A stretch of DNA of 64,000 bases from Halosolutus amylolyticus (GCF_023566055.1 NZ_JALIQP010000007.1:1-64000), one strand, 5' to 3'; positions 16,527-26,210 are shown, counted from the first letter of the stretch. The notes: a model not told the origin generated them from the sequence alone. Numbers and translations: made by a program.

Positions 16527-17681
16527 TCACGTACTCGACGGGCCGAGCACGCGATCGGCGATGATCTTTCGGTGAATTTCGTTTGTCCCTTCACCGATCG
16601 TCAACAGCTGCGCATCGCGAAGATATCGTTCGGGATTGTACTCTTTCGTGTACCCGTTCCCACCAAGAATCTGAATCGCCTCATGGGCATTTTCGACGGC
16701 TGCTTCGCTGGAATACAGCTTGGCGATGCTCTCTTCCCGGCCCTTGTCCCCATGGCCGCGGTCAGCAAAGTCCGCGGCTCGCAGGGTAAGGAGGTTAGCG
16801 ATGTCTGCCTTGACTTCCATCTCTGCAATTTTCCAGCGAATCCCCTGAAAGTCACCGATCGGCTGTCCGAACTGTTCTCGCTCTTTCGCATACGCTGTTG
16901 CGTCTTCGACGGCCGCACGTGCCATTCCCGAACACCGTGCAGCGACGTTGACGCGCCCGACGTTGAGGCCCTGTACCACATGCATGAATCCTTCGTTCTC
17001 CTCGCCGATCAGGTGTTCTTCCGGGACGCAAACGCCGTTCAAATGGAGATCACAGGACTGGACGCTATTGAGCCCGAGCGTATCCCATTCTTTCCCGATT
17101 TCGAAACCATCGGCATCGGTTGGAACGAGAAACGCGCTTATGTTGTGGTACCGATCACTTTCGGGGCCTGTCTTCGCAAGCACGGAAATGACGTCGGCAT
17201 TCGGTGAGTTCGTAATCCAGCGTTTTTGACCGTTGATGACCCACTCGTCACCGTCACGCTCTGCCTGACACTCCATCGCTGCATTGTCACTTCCCGCGTT
17301 TGGCTCGGTCAGGCCGAAGGCTCCGACCGTATCGTACGTCGCCATCTCGGGGAGATAGGTCTCTTTGAGGTAGTCGTTCCCGTATTTCTGGATGAGCGAG
17401 GCGGTGATAACGTGAACATTGATCGCGCTTCCAAGCGCCATCAGTCCTTTCGAAAGCTCCTCGATGATCAGTGCATATTCGACCATTCCGTATCCCAGAC
17501 CACCATACTCCTGGGGCAACGTCGTTCCCATGATCCCCTGGTCTGCGAGTTGTTGGAGCAATTCCGCTGGATACTCGTGGCCGCGATCGAGTTCCCTGGC
17601 GACCGGTTCGACTTCCTCTTCGACAAATACCTGAATAGCATCTCGCACTTGCCGCTGTTCTTCCGTTAGTTCGAAACGCAT
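16527..17681 (-). CDS. Acyl-CoA dehydrogenase (ACAD-1)
   Basis: A 384-residue FAD-dependent acyl-CoA dehydrogenase that introduces the alpha-beta double bond. Features: A-F-G-L-T-E-P-N-A-G-S-D near residue 125, W-I-T-N-S near 158, R-E-Q-F-G-Q-P-I-G-D-F-Q-G-I near 270, and the C-terminal Y-L-R-D-A-Q-L-L-T-I-G-E-G-T-N-E-I-H, where the Glu of G-E-G-T is the usual catalytic base. Length is normal. A strong TATA (TTATATAATTC, minus strand near 17713) precedes the ATG. Electrons would pass to ETF (etfB at the window's left edge). Confidence 0.92.
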   Translation of the reverse strand: MRFELTEEQRQVRDAIQVFVEEEVEPVARELDRGHEYPAELLQQLADQGIMGTTLPQEYGGLGYGMVEYALIIEELSKGLMALGSAINVHVITASLIQKYGNDYLKETYLPEMATYDTVGAFGLTEPNAGSDNAAMECQAERDGDEWVINGQKRWITNSPNADVISVLAKTGPESDRYHNISAFLVPTDADGFEIGKEWDTLGLNSVQSCDLHLNGVCVPEEHLIGEENEGFMHVVQGLNVGRVNVAARCSGMARAAVEDATAYAKEREQFGQPIGDFQGIRWKIAEMEVKADIANLLTLRAADFADRGHGDKGREESIAKLYSSEAAVENAHEAIQILGGNGYTKEYNPERYLRDAQLLTIGEGTNEIHRKIIADRVLGPSST

Positions 17682-17936
17682 AGTGTGGTATCATAATAGA
17701 CTTAGCCGAATTATATAAGCTTTCCTACGCCGACGAGTGTACGGCCGAACGAGTCGATCACTCCAGTCGCTTTTCGATGAACTGCCGGATTTAGGAAGGT
17801 GATCCAGACACAGGGTGTCTGCGGTAATCGAACACCTTTCTTCTCCGCTACGATCGTTCTGTTGTATCTTTTCCCTGATCGTCAGTTCTGATATTTGGTG
17901 GGTGAGATACCTGGTTATCAGTTAGGAAGGTCGACA

Positions 17937-19115
17937 TTACTCGGTATCGTATTCGTAGAATCCGGCTCCAGCTGCTACCCCCGCATGACCCTCCTCAACC
18001 AACTGGACGAGGTATTCGGCGGGTTCGTAGCGGCTTTCACCGTATTTTTCGTGGAACGTAGAGAGCTTCTGTACGATCGTCCCCAAGCCGATTTCATCAG
18101 CACGTTCACAGATTCCAACCGGAAAGCCTGCGCCCAGTTGCATCCCTGTATCTATATCTTCGACAGTGGTGACGTCCTGTTCAAGTAGTTCGGCAGCTTT
18201 GTTGGCCATACAGGCTTCGACATGGAGCGTATCGAACGTGACGCCATCGCCCTGCTCATACATCGGGCCGTCACCGTTCTCGTAATCGTAGTACCCGACG
18301 CCTGCCTTGCGGCCGTACTCGCCGGCGTCAACCCGTTCTTGCATAACTGGTGGTATCGGGATGTCTCCCGCCTGTCGAACATCGTATGCAATGTCGATGC
18401 CGGACAGATCGGCGAGTTCGAACGGTCCCATCGGGTAGTTCCGACAGTGTACCATTGCAGCATCAGCTTCAGGTATCGTGGCCTCACCACGCGAAACCAT
18501 CCACGCAGGTTCGTCGATGAACCCGTGCAGTATGTTGTTTACGACGAACCCGAATACGTCCTTTTGAACCTCGATCGGCTTCTTGTCGAGCGAGTTGACG
18601 AACGAAAGTGCCCTGTCGACTGTCTGGTCACTCGTTTTCGCACCGTAGATGACCTCGACGAGATCCATCTTCACTGGCGGATTGAAGAAGTGGAGACCGA
18701 CCGCTCGTTCCGGTCGCGATATTTCGCTCGCTATCTTCGACACGGAGAGACTCGAGGTGTTCGACGCGAGAATGGCATCTGTCGATGCGTGGCCGTCAAT
18801 ATCCTCGAAGATTGTTCGCTTCAGCTCCAGATCCTCAGAGACTGCTTCGATGACGACGTCCGCGTTTTTTACTGCGGATGCTGTTTCGGTCTCCGTGTCG
18901 ATACGACCGGCAACCGTATCTACTGACTCGATAACTCCATTTTCCGCCAACTTGTCGAGACTCCATTCGATACGTCGGTACCCTTCGGCGAGCGCGTCCG
19001 AATCAACGTCCTGGAGTGTGACCGAGTATCCAGCCATCGCGGTGATCTCCGCGATACCGTGGCCCATTGTCCCGGCACCAATGACTGTGACGTTCTGGAT
19101 GCTTTCGACCGTCAT
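17937..19115 (-). CDS. 3-hydroxyacyl-CoA dehydrogenase (1)
   Basis: A 392-residue NAD-dependent enzyme oxidising 3-hydroxyacyl-CoA. The Rossmann motif V-T-V-I-G-A-G-T-M-G-H-G-I-A-E lies near residue 8, the acyl-CoA catalytic segment G-L-H-F-F-N-P-P near 139, and the NAD-domain D-x-x-E pattern follows. A second C-terminal 3HCDH domain continues from about 190 (G-F-V-V-N-N-I-L near 180; P-M-G-P-F-E-L-A-D near 230). It is a stand-alone enzyme without a crotonase fusion. The ATG at 19115 (MTVESIQ) is chosen over 19142. It follows the CitE-like gene by about 60 bases on the same strand. Confidence 0.92.
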   Translation of the reverse strand: MTVESIQNVTVIGAGTMGHGIAEITAMAGYSVTLQDVDSDALAEGYRRIEWSLDKLAENGVIESVDTVAGRIDTETETASAVKNADVVIEAVSEDLELKRTIFEDIDGHASTDAILASNTSSLSVSKIASEISRPERAVGLHFFNPPVKMDLVEVIYGAKTSDQTVDRALSFVNSLDKKPIEVQKDVFGFVVNNILHGFIDEPAWMVSRGEATIPEADAAMVHCRNYPMGPFELADLSGIDIAYDVRQAGDIPIPPVMQERVDAGEYGRKAGVGYYDYENGDGPMYEQGDGVTFDTLHVEACMANKAAELLEQDVTTVEDIDTGMQLGAGFPVGICERADEIGLGTIVQKLSTFHEKYGESRYEPAEYLVQLVEEGHAGVAAGAGFYEYDTE

Positions 19116-19173
19116 GAGAGATAATCCTAGCTCATCCATCATAATTCCGTCGATAGGTAATGGGAGTAAACAG

Positions 19174-20052
19174 CTACAACACGTCGAACGCTTTGGCCTG
19201 TTCGACTATTTGGGCCGCTCGCTTCCGGTGTGCGATATCTACCATCTGACCGTCGAACTGGAAGACACCGTCGTCATCGCTTTCGTCGAATGCGTACAGT
19301 AATTCCCTTGCCTCCTCGGCTTCAGTCACGCTGGGTGTGAAGACGTTGTTTACGATCGGAACGTGATCCGGATGGACCACCTGGAAGCCTGTATACCCGT
19401 ATTGTTTGACCATTTCGGCTTCGGCAGTGAGTCCGTCGGTATCCGCTACGTCGAGCCACGGCCCGGCAATAAACTGGTTGAGTCCTGCTGCTCGTCCTTC
19501 CATCAGCAGTTTCGAGAGGAAAAATCGACGTTCGTCGGCTCCTTTCGTCCATTCGAAACCCAGTGCTCGTTCGATATCTCCGCCTCGACTCGAGGCCCCA
19601 ATCAGGGCGCTGACTCTATCGGTTGCCTCGCACAACTCTTCAGTTCGGGTAAAACCCCACGCTGTCTCCGGAAGCAGCGCGATCTGTATCGGCGTCTCCA
19701 GACCACGGATCGTCTCGAGATAGTCGATAACGTGGGCTATCCGATCGACGTTTTCTACGGTAGACAGTTTCGGTACGACGATCACATCGACCTCTTCTCG
19801 AACAATAGCGTCGATATCGGCGTCGAACTCGGTGGTATCCGGCGGATTCACTCGAACAGCGAATACCGTGTCTTCGGACGCGGCGTCCGGCAACGCTTCC
19901 GAAAGCACGTTTCGAGCGTGCGCTTTTTCCTCGGGTGGAACAGCATCTTCGAGGTCGTAGATGATTGCGTCAGCCTCGTACTTCGTAGGGGCTGAAGCGA
20001 CCCACTCCGAGTTGTTCGCAGGTACGTACAACAGCGATCGAACCGGTTTCAT
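19174..20052 (-). CDS. HpcH/HpaI (CitE-like) CoA-ester lyase
   Basis: A 292-residue member of the citrate-lyase-beta family, which cleaves or forms malyl-, methylmalyl- or citramalyl-CoA. Shown by R-S-L-L-Y-V-P-A-N at the start, the metal-site region I-Y-D-L-E-D-A-V-P near residue 31, R-V-N-P-P near 67, V-V-P-K near 92, I-A-L-L-P-E-T near 124, and the late G-F-Q-V-V-H-P-D-H. Its start overlaps the preceding MaoC hydratase gene by four bases. The pair matches the hydratase-plus-lyase step of itaconate/citramalyl-CoA or mesaconyl/methylmalyl-CoA pathways. The exact substrate is not shown. Confidence 0.87.
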   Translation of the reverse strand: MKPVRSLLYVPANNSEWVASAPTKYEADAIIYDLEDAVPPEEKAHARNVLSEALPDAASEDTVFAVRVNPPDTTEFDADIDAIVREEVDVIVVPKLSTVENVDRIAHVIDYLETIRGLETPIQIALLPETAWGFTRTEELCEATDRVSALIGASSRGGDIERALGFEWTKGADERRFFLSKLLMEGRAAGLNQFIAGPWLDVADTDGLTAEAEMVKQYGYTGFQVVHPDHVPIVNNVFTPSVTEAEEARELLYAFDESDDDGVFQFDGQMVDIAHRKRAAQIVEQAKAFDVL

Positions 20053-20531
20053 GTCTGGAGATCAGCGGCGTCAGGTGCGTGCTTCATCAACGCGACCCGC
20101 GTGCACGAACAGACGGTTTCGCCGTCCTGATTGATACCGCGGTGCTCGAATGTCACGATGCCGCTGTCATCGCGGGACTCGCTAGTTCGCTTGTCGATAA
20201 TTTCCGTTTCAGAATATACCGTATCGCCGACGAAAACCGGACGTGGAAACGAGATTTCTTCGAACCCGAGATTGGCCACCGTCGTTCCCATCGTCAGGTC
20301 AGTTACCTGCGCACCGACCACCACTGAAAGGGTAAACATACTGTTCATCAATCGTTCGCCGAACTCCGTCTCCTCAGCAAAATGGCGGTCAAGGTGGAGT
20401 GGTTGCATATTCAGTGATGACAACGTCCAGAGCGTATTGTCGAACTCGGTCATCGTTCGTCCTGGCCGGTGCTCGTAGATATCACCCACTTCTAGCTCTT
20501 CGTAGTACTTGCCACGTGCTTGGTATCGCAT
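20049..20531 (-). CDS. MaoC-family enoyl-CoA hydratase (1)
   Basis: About 160 residues with the single hot-dog fold of MaoC hydratases: Y-Y-E-E-L-E-V-G-D-I near residue 8, L-N-M-Q-P-L-H-L-D near 40 (the hydratase motif has the Asp replaced by Asn, while the His is kept), and V-F-V-G-D-T-V-Y near 100. The ATG at 20531 (MRYQARG) is chosen because the upstream extension has non-MaoC composition and a TATA-like CTTATTTCC lies just upstream of it. Translation-coupled to the CitE-like lyase, it may hydrate a mesaconyl- or itaconyl-type CoA ester. Confidence 0.82.
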   Translation of the reverse strand: MRYQARGKYYEELEVGDIYEHRPGRTMTEFDNTLWTLSSLNMQPLHLDRHFAEETEFGERLMNSMFTLSVVVGAQVTDLTMGTTVANLGFEEISFPRPVFVGDTVYSETEIIDKRTSESRDDSGIVTFEHRGINQDGETVCSCTRVALMKHAPDAADLQT

Positions 20532-20842
20532 ACCAATGATTGTTTTCGTATCTGGGAAATAAGCGTTGTCTTTTTCCTGCACAAACGAAATCGATTTATC
20601 GGTATCCGCTCGCGGTGTGATGACTGACCACTTTCTGAGGTTCCAACGACCCGCCAACGTCTGGGATCGTAACAGCCCGTTTGCTCTCGTGACACTCCAT
20701 GTCCACGAAATCGACAGTGGCATTTTATTATAACAGCATGGTGGCGAATATAATCCATGGAGGTGTGATGGGTTATTTGTCGGTGTTCTCCCCTCTGTTC
20801 AGATAAAGAATTAAATATATGGGACAGAATTGGTAGTGGTGT

Positions 20843-22006
20843 ATGCTCACTACTGACAAGCCGAATAGGCGAAAAATCTTGGCAATGACGGCTGCTGGCG
20901 CAGCTGGGGGGCTCGCGGGCTGTCTCGGCGGAGATAACAACGGCCCTAACGACGGATTCCGTCCGATCGAAGCATCCGAAATTCCGCCGGACGGGACGGA
21001 AGGCTCTGTAAACAGCTGGCACATCTTCAACGGCTGGATGGAAGCGATTACCGATTCGTTCGAAGATGAATACGGCTTGTCCGTCAATCATGCATTTCAC
21101 GCCAGCCCGCAACCTGTCCGAGCAGAACTAAACCAGGGCAACAGTGAGATTGACGTCTCATTCGGACTACCGAATATCCTCCAGGAAGGACTCCAAGACG
21201 ACAACAATTGGTTCGAGCCACTTCCAACAGAAATTATGGATGGGTGGGAGTCGAATCTCGAGGAAGTGAAAGAACTGGACGAAGAACACTTCACAAACGA
21301 CGACGGCGATGTCGTCGCAATTAGTTACTCTAGTGACTGGGCTCCAGCACTAGTATACAATACCGACTACTTCGACGAACCACCGGATTCGTGGGACATC
21401 TTCTGGGAAGAGGATCTAGCAGGCGACATCGCACTCAGCCAACTCCACACCTATCCATGCCGAATCGCTGCGCTATACACGGGTCAGGATCCGACCGATC
21501 CCGATGATTTCGAAGAAATTGAAGAGGTACTCGTCCAACAACGGGACCTCAATCAGACGTACTGGGGTGATTTTTCGATGGCACAGGAGATGATGTCCCG
21601 TGAAGATATCGTCGCGACCGTCAATACGCCTGGCCGGGCATCGCTCTCTCGATTCCAGGACGACGCGCCAGTCGATTGGACGATTCCTCAGGAAGGAAGC
21701 GTTCTGGATTACGGACAGATGTTTATCCCGACAGGGGCACCCAACCCAAGAGGTGCGTTAGCATTCCTCGACTGGGCTCTTCGCCCCGAAAACCAGGTTC
21801 GACTGTTCACTGAACACGCAACTGCTCCGACTATTTCTGCGTTCGATGACTACGCTGAAGAACTGGATCTTTCACAGGAACAAATCGACTTCATCGACGA
21901 CAGCGACCGAGTCCCAGACGACATACCTGATTATAATAATATCGAAGAAAGCGCCGAGGTAAACGCAGAATACGCCGATCTCTGGACGCGTGTGATGGGC
22001 GCATAA
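20843..22006 (+). CDS. potD: Spermidine/putrescine-type ABC transporter substrate-binding lipoprotein
   Basis: A 387-residue exported binding protein. N-R-R-K-I-L-A-M-T-A-A-G with lipobox G-L-A-G-C is a Tat lipoprotein signal. The mature domain has the type II binding-protein layout of PotD-like receptors: W-H-I-F-N-G-W near residue 54, A-L-V-Y-N-T-D-Y-F-D near 170, and P-R-G-A-L-A-F-L-D-W-A near 315. An A/T-rich TATA (AATTAAATATATGG) lies about 30 bases upstream. It is the first gene of a four-gene set with potA, potB and potC. Receptors of this type also bind other small cations or organic acids, so the ligand is open. Confidence 0.85.
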   Translation: MLTTDKPNRRKILAMTAAGAAGGLAGCLGGDNNGPNDGFRPIEASEIPPDGTEGSVNSWHIFNGWMEAITDSFEDEYGLSVNHAFHASPQPVRAELNQGNSEIDVSFGLPNILQEGLQDDNNWFEPLPTEIMDGWESNLEEVKELDEEHFTNDDGDVVAISYSSDWAPALVYNTDYFDEPPDSWDIFWEEDLAGDIALSQLHTYPCRIAALYTGQDPTDPDDFEEIEEVLVQQRDLNQTYWGDFSMAQEMMSREDIVATVNTPGRASLSRFQDDAPVDWTIPQEGSVLDYGQMFIPTGAPNPRGALAFLDWALRPENQVRLFTEHATAPTISAFDDYAEELDLSQEQIDFIDDSDRVPDDIPDYNNIEESAEVNAEYADLWTRVMGA

Positions 22007-22233
22007 GCGACCGTCGTCATCGTCAGACCCGTTTGTCACCTTCCGAACGTTGTGAACTCGGAGTTATTGAGTATGCGGCTCACTTGTCCACTGTTCTGCT
22101 GGCCGAGACCACGATCGATTGCGAACCGAATTCCGGACAGAGAATCACGAAACCCTGGTTGCGTTCTATCAGCAAAACTAGGGAAATAACTATACCAAAA
22201 ATTATATAATATGAGGTGTAGAAATGGTATCTC

Positions 22234-23349
22234 ATGTCACACCATATCGAGATAAATAACCTCACAAAGCGCTATGGTTCGCTCATCGCTATTGACGATA
22301 TTTCTTTTTCGGTCGAGAAAGGAAGTTTCGCAAGTATTGTCGGACCAAGTGGTTCCGGCAAGACTACAGCACTCCGCATGATTGCCGGGTTTGAAGACCC
22401 CACAAATGGAGGCATTGAGATTAATGGTCGTGATATCACGGACGACCCGCCATTCGAACGCGACGTCAATATGGTGTTTCAAAATCTGGCACTCTTTCCA
22501 CATCTGACCGTTGCGGAAAACATCAAATATGGTCTCAAATACGGTGGGGAATCCTACTTGACCGAAGAAATTGATCGGAAAGTCGAGACGATGCTAGAGA
22601 TGGTTAATCTCCCTGGCTATGGAGACCGAGACATTTCCGAATTAAGTGGCGGGGAGCAACAACGAATCGCGTTGGCAAGGGCTGTTGTCAAGGAACCAGA
22701 AATTCTACTCTTTGACGAGCCACTGGCCTCGCTAGACCGAAAACTGAGGCAAGAAATGAAGGTCGAACTCCAACGAATTCAATCCGAGACTGGAATCACA
22801 TTTCTATATGTGACGCACGATCAAGAAGTAGCACTTTCCGTTTCTGACCAGATGATCGTAATGAAAGACGGCGAGATCGCACAGCGAGGTGAACCGAAAG
22901 AGATCTACGATCAGCCGACCTCTGCGTTCGTCGCCGATTTCATTGGTGATGCAAACATCGTCACAGGATCGATCGGCGAAATCGGTGAAGATTACGTCAC
23001 TGTCGATATCGAGGGTGAGACTCTGCAGATCCCGGTTGAGGATACCATCAGCCGGGAGCTGATTGCCACTCGTTCTGTGGGAAGCGAGTTTGAGGTCGGG
23101 TTCCGACCACACGATGCGACACTGTCGAGTAAAAAGTTGCCTGAGAGACTCAGCTTTGGCGGGACAGTGACCGGCAAAACGTATGCTGGCGAAAAGTACC
23201 AGTATCTCGTCGATATCGAAAATAACACTATCACGATCAGTGATACGAGCGGCGAGTACAACATTGGTGACTCGATCTACGTCGGTTGCGATCACTCGGC
23301 CATCCACACGTTCGAGACGACGAAACAGAAACGCGAGGTCGAAGCATGA
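22234..23349 (+). CDS. potA: Spermidine/putrescine-type ABC transporter ATP-binding protein
   Basis: A 371-residue ATPase. Walker A GPSGSGKTTALRM lies near residue 36, Q-loop F-Q-N-L-A-L-F near 86, signature LSGGEQQRIALARA near 137, Walker B I-L-L-F-D-E-P-L-A-S-L-D near 158, and T-H-D-Q-E-V-A-L near 193. The C-terminal 120 residues form a TOBE-like domain, standard for PotA/CysA-type ATPases. About 230 bases separate it from potD; an A/T-rich stretch with TATATAATATG lies before the ATG, so it may have its own start of transcription. Confidence 0.92.
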   Translation: MSHHIEINNLTKRYGSLIAIDDISFSVEKGSFASIVGPSGSGKTTALRMIAGFEDPTNGGIEINGRDITDDPPFERDVNMVFQNLALFPHLTVAENIKYGLKYGGESYLTEEIDRKVETMLEMVNLPGYGDRDISELSGGEQQRIALARAVVKEPEILLFDEPLASLDRKLRQEMKVELQRIQSETGITFLYVTHDQEVALSVSDQMIVMKDGEIAQRGEPKEIYDQPTSAFVADFIGDANIVTGSIGEIGEDYVTVDIEGETLQIPVEDTISRELIATRSVGSEFEVGFRPHDATLSSKKLPERLSFGGTVTGKTYAGEKYQYLVDIENNTITISDTSGEYNIGDSIYVGCDHSAIHTFETTKQKREVEA

Positions 23350-24239
23350 AGCAATATTCACACTGGATCGATCGACTGAAGCAGTTCAAACGATCGGACG
23401 ACAGGACTGGACTGCTATTCGTCGTGGGGATTCCGTTTACCGTTCTCTTACTATTCTTCATCATTCCCCTCTTCTTGATGGTTAGACTGTCTTTTCTGGA
23501 AGACATGCCACCTGCGGCGTATACGCTCGAAAACTACGTTGCAATTTTCACCGAAGGTGTGTACGTCGACGTTATCCTGTTCACATTGTACGTCACAGTC
23601 ATAACTACAGCAGTCGTTATCACTCTCGGCTACGTACTCGCATATTCGATCATCTATTTCTCCCGGAAAACAACATTTTTATTACTGATGGTGATTCTGC
23701 CCTTCTGGGTGAATTACATCGTTCGGATGTATGCCTGGATCAACATCTTACAGACCGACGGGCTGATTAACTGGATCGAGTCGTTGCTATTCTCGTCCGA
23801 TCCCAGCGGGTATATGTTCACGACCACTGCAGTGCTGATCGGTTTCGTGTACATCTGGCTTCCGCTTTCGACACTCCCGATCTATGCTTCGATACAAGGA
23901 CTGGACGATAACCTGAAAGAAGCAGCGAAAGATTTGGGGGCGGGACCGATCAGGACGTTCTTCACCGTGACGCTTCCACAGACAAAGAGTGGTGTCATTG
24001 CAGGTACAATTCTCGTGTTCATCCCAACGTTTGGAGCGTTCATTACCCCAAGCATGTTGGGTGGGACGGATCATCTGATGGTTGGAATGGTGATCGAAAC
24101 CCAGTTCAACCAGGTCGGAAACTGGCCGCTTGCTGCAGCGATGGGAACGGTTCTAACGGTTATCGTGGTGGCTCTATTAGTGGTCGGATCGTACTTTTCA
24201 GATGACGTGGCTGGTGGAATCGGAGGTAGTGACAAATGA
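23346..24239 (+). CDS. potB: Polyamine-type ABC transporter permease (PotB-like)
   Basis: A 297-residue inner-membrane permease with six predicted hydrophobic helices. The first follows a charged N-terminus (L-L-F-V-V-G-I-P-F-T-V-L-L). The cytoplasmic EAA loop is E-A-A-K-D-L-G-A-G-P near residue 200. The ATG overlaps the potA stop by four bases (ATGA), so translation is coupled. The upstream in-frame ATG at 23286 would lie inside potA and is not used. Confidence 0.92.
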   Translation: MKQYSHWIDRLKQFKRSDDRTGLLFVVGIPFTVLLLFFIIPLFLMVRLSFLEDMPPAAYTLENYVAIFTEGVYVDVILFTLYVTVITTAVVITLGYVLAYSIIYFSRKTTFLLLMVILPFWVNYIVRMYAWINILQTDGLINWIESLLFSSDPSGYMFTTTAVLIGFVYIWLPLSTLPIYASIQGLDDNLKEAAKDLGAGPIRTFFTVTLPQTKSGVIAGTILVFIPTFGAFITPSMLGGTDHLMVGMVIETQFNQVGNWPLAAAMGTVLTVIVVALLVVGSYFSDDVAGGIGGSDK

Positions 24240-25069
24240 GTCTCCGTTCCAACGCGGCAGCGTACGTCGAGCGTGCTGTGGAACGACACGCGAAACGAAT
24301 GGCGCAGGTTGCGCTTCTTGCCATAATGCTCTTCCTCTGGGTCCCGTTGCTTATCGTTACGATCATGTCCTTTTCCGACTCCGGTGTCCTCGCGTTCCCA
24401 CCCGATAGGTTCACACTCGACTGGTATCATACGTTCTTCGGGGACAGCACTGCGAGAGACGCCACGATTACCTCGGTAAAGGTAAGTCTCGTTTCTGTGC
24501 CGATTGCCGTCATCCTCAGTACGCTGGCTGCCTACGGGCTGACAAATTATAAGTTCCGAGGGAAAGATGGGTTCAATCTTCTCTTGATCCTCCCGATCAT
24601 CGTCCCCCTCGTCGTGACGGCAGCAGCCCTGTTTACCTTCCTCAACACGGTCGGCATCGGGTCCGGATTTACTAGTGTCGTAATTGCTCACATCGTGCGA
24701 GCGGTCCCCTTTGCTGCGATCGTAATCATCCCGTCGTTCTTGAGTCTCGATAAGTCGCTCGAAGAGGCTTCGATGGACCTGGGCGCGTCGCGCGTTCAAA
24801 CGTTTATAAGAGTGACGCTTCCTAACGTCCTGCCCGGCATTATCGCTGGGACGTTGCTGGCATTTGCCATTTCGTTCAACGAATTTGTCTATACACTCTT
24901 CGTCCGTGACACGGCGACGCAGACGCTCCCGATTTATATCTGGAACGAAATCCAGTTCGGCGCATCACCGGAGGTAAACGTCATCAGCGTGTTGTTCATC
25001 GTTATCTCACTCATCGCTGTGATCTTCGCAGTGGTCTTTACGCGCGTCGAACGATTGATCACTACGTGA
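24236..25069 (+). CDS. potC: Polyamine-type ABC transporter permease (PotC-like)
   Basis: A 277-residue second permease with six hydrophobic helices and the EAA loop E-E-A-S-M-D-L-G-A-S-R near residue 180, followed by the C-terminal F-N-E-F-V-Y-T-L-F motif typical of PotC. It overlaps the potB stop by four bases and closes the potDABC-like operon. The convergent crotonase-family gene ends 23 bases beyond. Confidence 0.92.
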   Translation: MSLRSNAAAYVERAVERHAKRMAQVALLAIMLFLWVPLLIVTIMSFSDSGVLAFPPDRFTLDWYHTFFGDSTARDATITSVKVSLVSVPIAVILSTLAAYGLTNYKFRGKDGFNLLLILPIIVPLVVTAAALFTFLNTVGIGSGFTSVVIAHIVRAVPFAAIVIIPSFLSLDKSLEEASMDLGASRVQTFIRVTLPNVLPGIIAGTLLAFAISFNEFVYTLFVRDTATQTLPIYIWNEIQFGASPEVNVISVLFIVISLIAVIFAVVFTRVERLITT

Positions 25070-25092
25070 CCGATCTCGCCGATACGAATCGG

Positions 25093-25893
25093 TTATAGAT
25101 CTCTGAACTGCGGCTCGCGATCTTCGAGGAACGAACGAACGCCCTCTTCGTGCTCGGGTGTTCCCATCATTGCACCCTGTGCGATCGCTTCGTTGTCGAG
25201 TACTGACTCGAACGGCAAGTGTTGTGCATCGTCGATCAGCCGCTTTGACTGACGAAGGGCACGAGTTGGACCGTCAGCGATCGTTTCGATGATCTCCTCT
25301 GCGTTCTCGTCGAACTCCTCATCCGCGAAGACGTGGTTGAATATGCCGATGTCTGCCCCTCGGTCGGCGTCGACCAGCTCTCCTGTATACACCAGCTCTT
25401 TCGCAACGTTCGAGCCGACCAGCCGTGGCAGGAAGTAGGATACACCCGTATCGACCGTGAGCCCGACCTGTCTGAACCCGAACCCAATTCGGGCTGTTTC
25501 GCTGGCGAGCAATAGGTCACACGCCAAAGCGAGGCTCGCACCGGCACCGACTGCCAGCCCATCGATCTTCGCTACAGTTGGAACTGACGCCCGAAAGAGT
25601 CTCGTAACGACTCTGTTCGCACCACTCGAGAGCCGTTCTGCTTGCTCCATTACTTGCACATCAGTACCGACTCGCTCTTTCATCCCGTCGATATCACCAC
25701 CGGCCGAGAACGCCTCTCCGCGCCCTTCGAGGACAATACACCGTACGTCGTCACGTTCCTGTACTTCGTCGAGAGCTGTGAGAATTTCGTCCCCCATCGA
25801 CGGGACGTACGCGTTGTATTTCTCTGGCCGATTCAATTCAATGCGCGCAATCCCCTCTGAAAGTTCGAACGAGACGGTATTGGATTCACTCAT
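25093..25893 (-). CDS. Crotonase-family protein lacking both hydratase glutamates (PaaG/isomerase-like)
   Basis: A 266-residue crotonase-superfamily protein. The oxyanion-hole segments G-R-G-E-A-F-S-A-G-G-D-I and V-G-A-G-A-S-L-A-L-A-C-D are present. The two glutamates that hydrate enoyl-CoA in true hydratases are missing: the first position reads G-A-S-L, and the second lies in G-F-R-Q-V-G-L-T-V-D-T-G. This pattern and the F-L-P-R-L-V-G that follows resemble PaaG-like 1,2-epoxyacyl or delta-enoyl-CoA isomerases, so isomerase or ring-opening roles are likelier than hydration. The ATG at 25893 is preceded by GGGAGGG, a good ribosome site; longer forms lack family similarity. Confidence 0.85.
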   Translation of the reverse strand: MSESNTVSFELSEGIARIELNRPEKYNAYVPSMGDEILTALDEVQERDDVRCIVLEGRGEAFSAGGDIDGMKERVGTDVQVMEQAERLSSGANRVVTRLFRASVPTVAKIDGLAVGAGASLALACDLLLASETARIGFGFRQVGLTVDTGVSYFLPRLVGSNVAKELVYTGELVDADRGADIGIFNHVFADEEFDENAEEIIETIADGPTRALRQSKRLIDDAQHLPFESVLDNEAIAQGAMMGTPEHEEGVRSFLEDREPQFRDL

Positions 25894-26210
25894 CTGTATC
25901 CCTCCCCCCGATCTGTACGGGCTGTGGTGAACGAACGGATCGAGACGAAGTCGTGCCGGACCATTGGAAGCTACCACGGCTGGTGCGTGGTGTTCTCTCA
26001 CACATGTCGGTCAAAATAATTCATGCGCAACCAAAATGGTATCGATTACTCACCAATCATTTTCTTATATTGGTCAACGTGATTTTACATACGCTTGACC
26101 GATCGTGTCAGGCGTTCGTCTGCCACCTGAGTATCCTCTTTCTGGATAGGGAATTCGCCTGCCCCCTGACGGGCGTTATCGACGGATCGCTATTTTCACT
26201 TTCAGTCACT

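Noticed and set aside
17805-17821. Transcription terminator hairpin (CAGACAC-AGG-GTGTCTG)
   Set aside because: A 7-bp stem without a following T run; it lies between a promoter and a gene end, and archaeal termination does not need it.
24071-24799. 242-codon minus-strand frame opposite potB and potC
   Set aside because: Antisense to clear permease genes; Asp/Arg/Glu-rich only because it mirrors hydrophobic codons.
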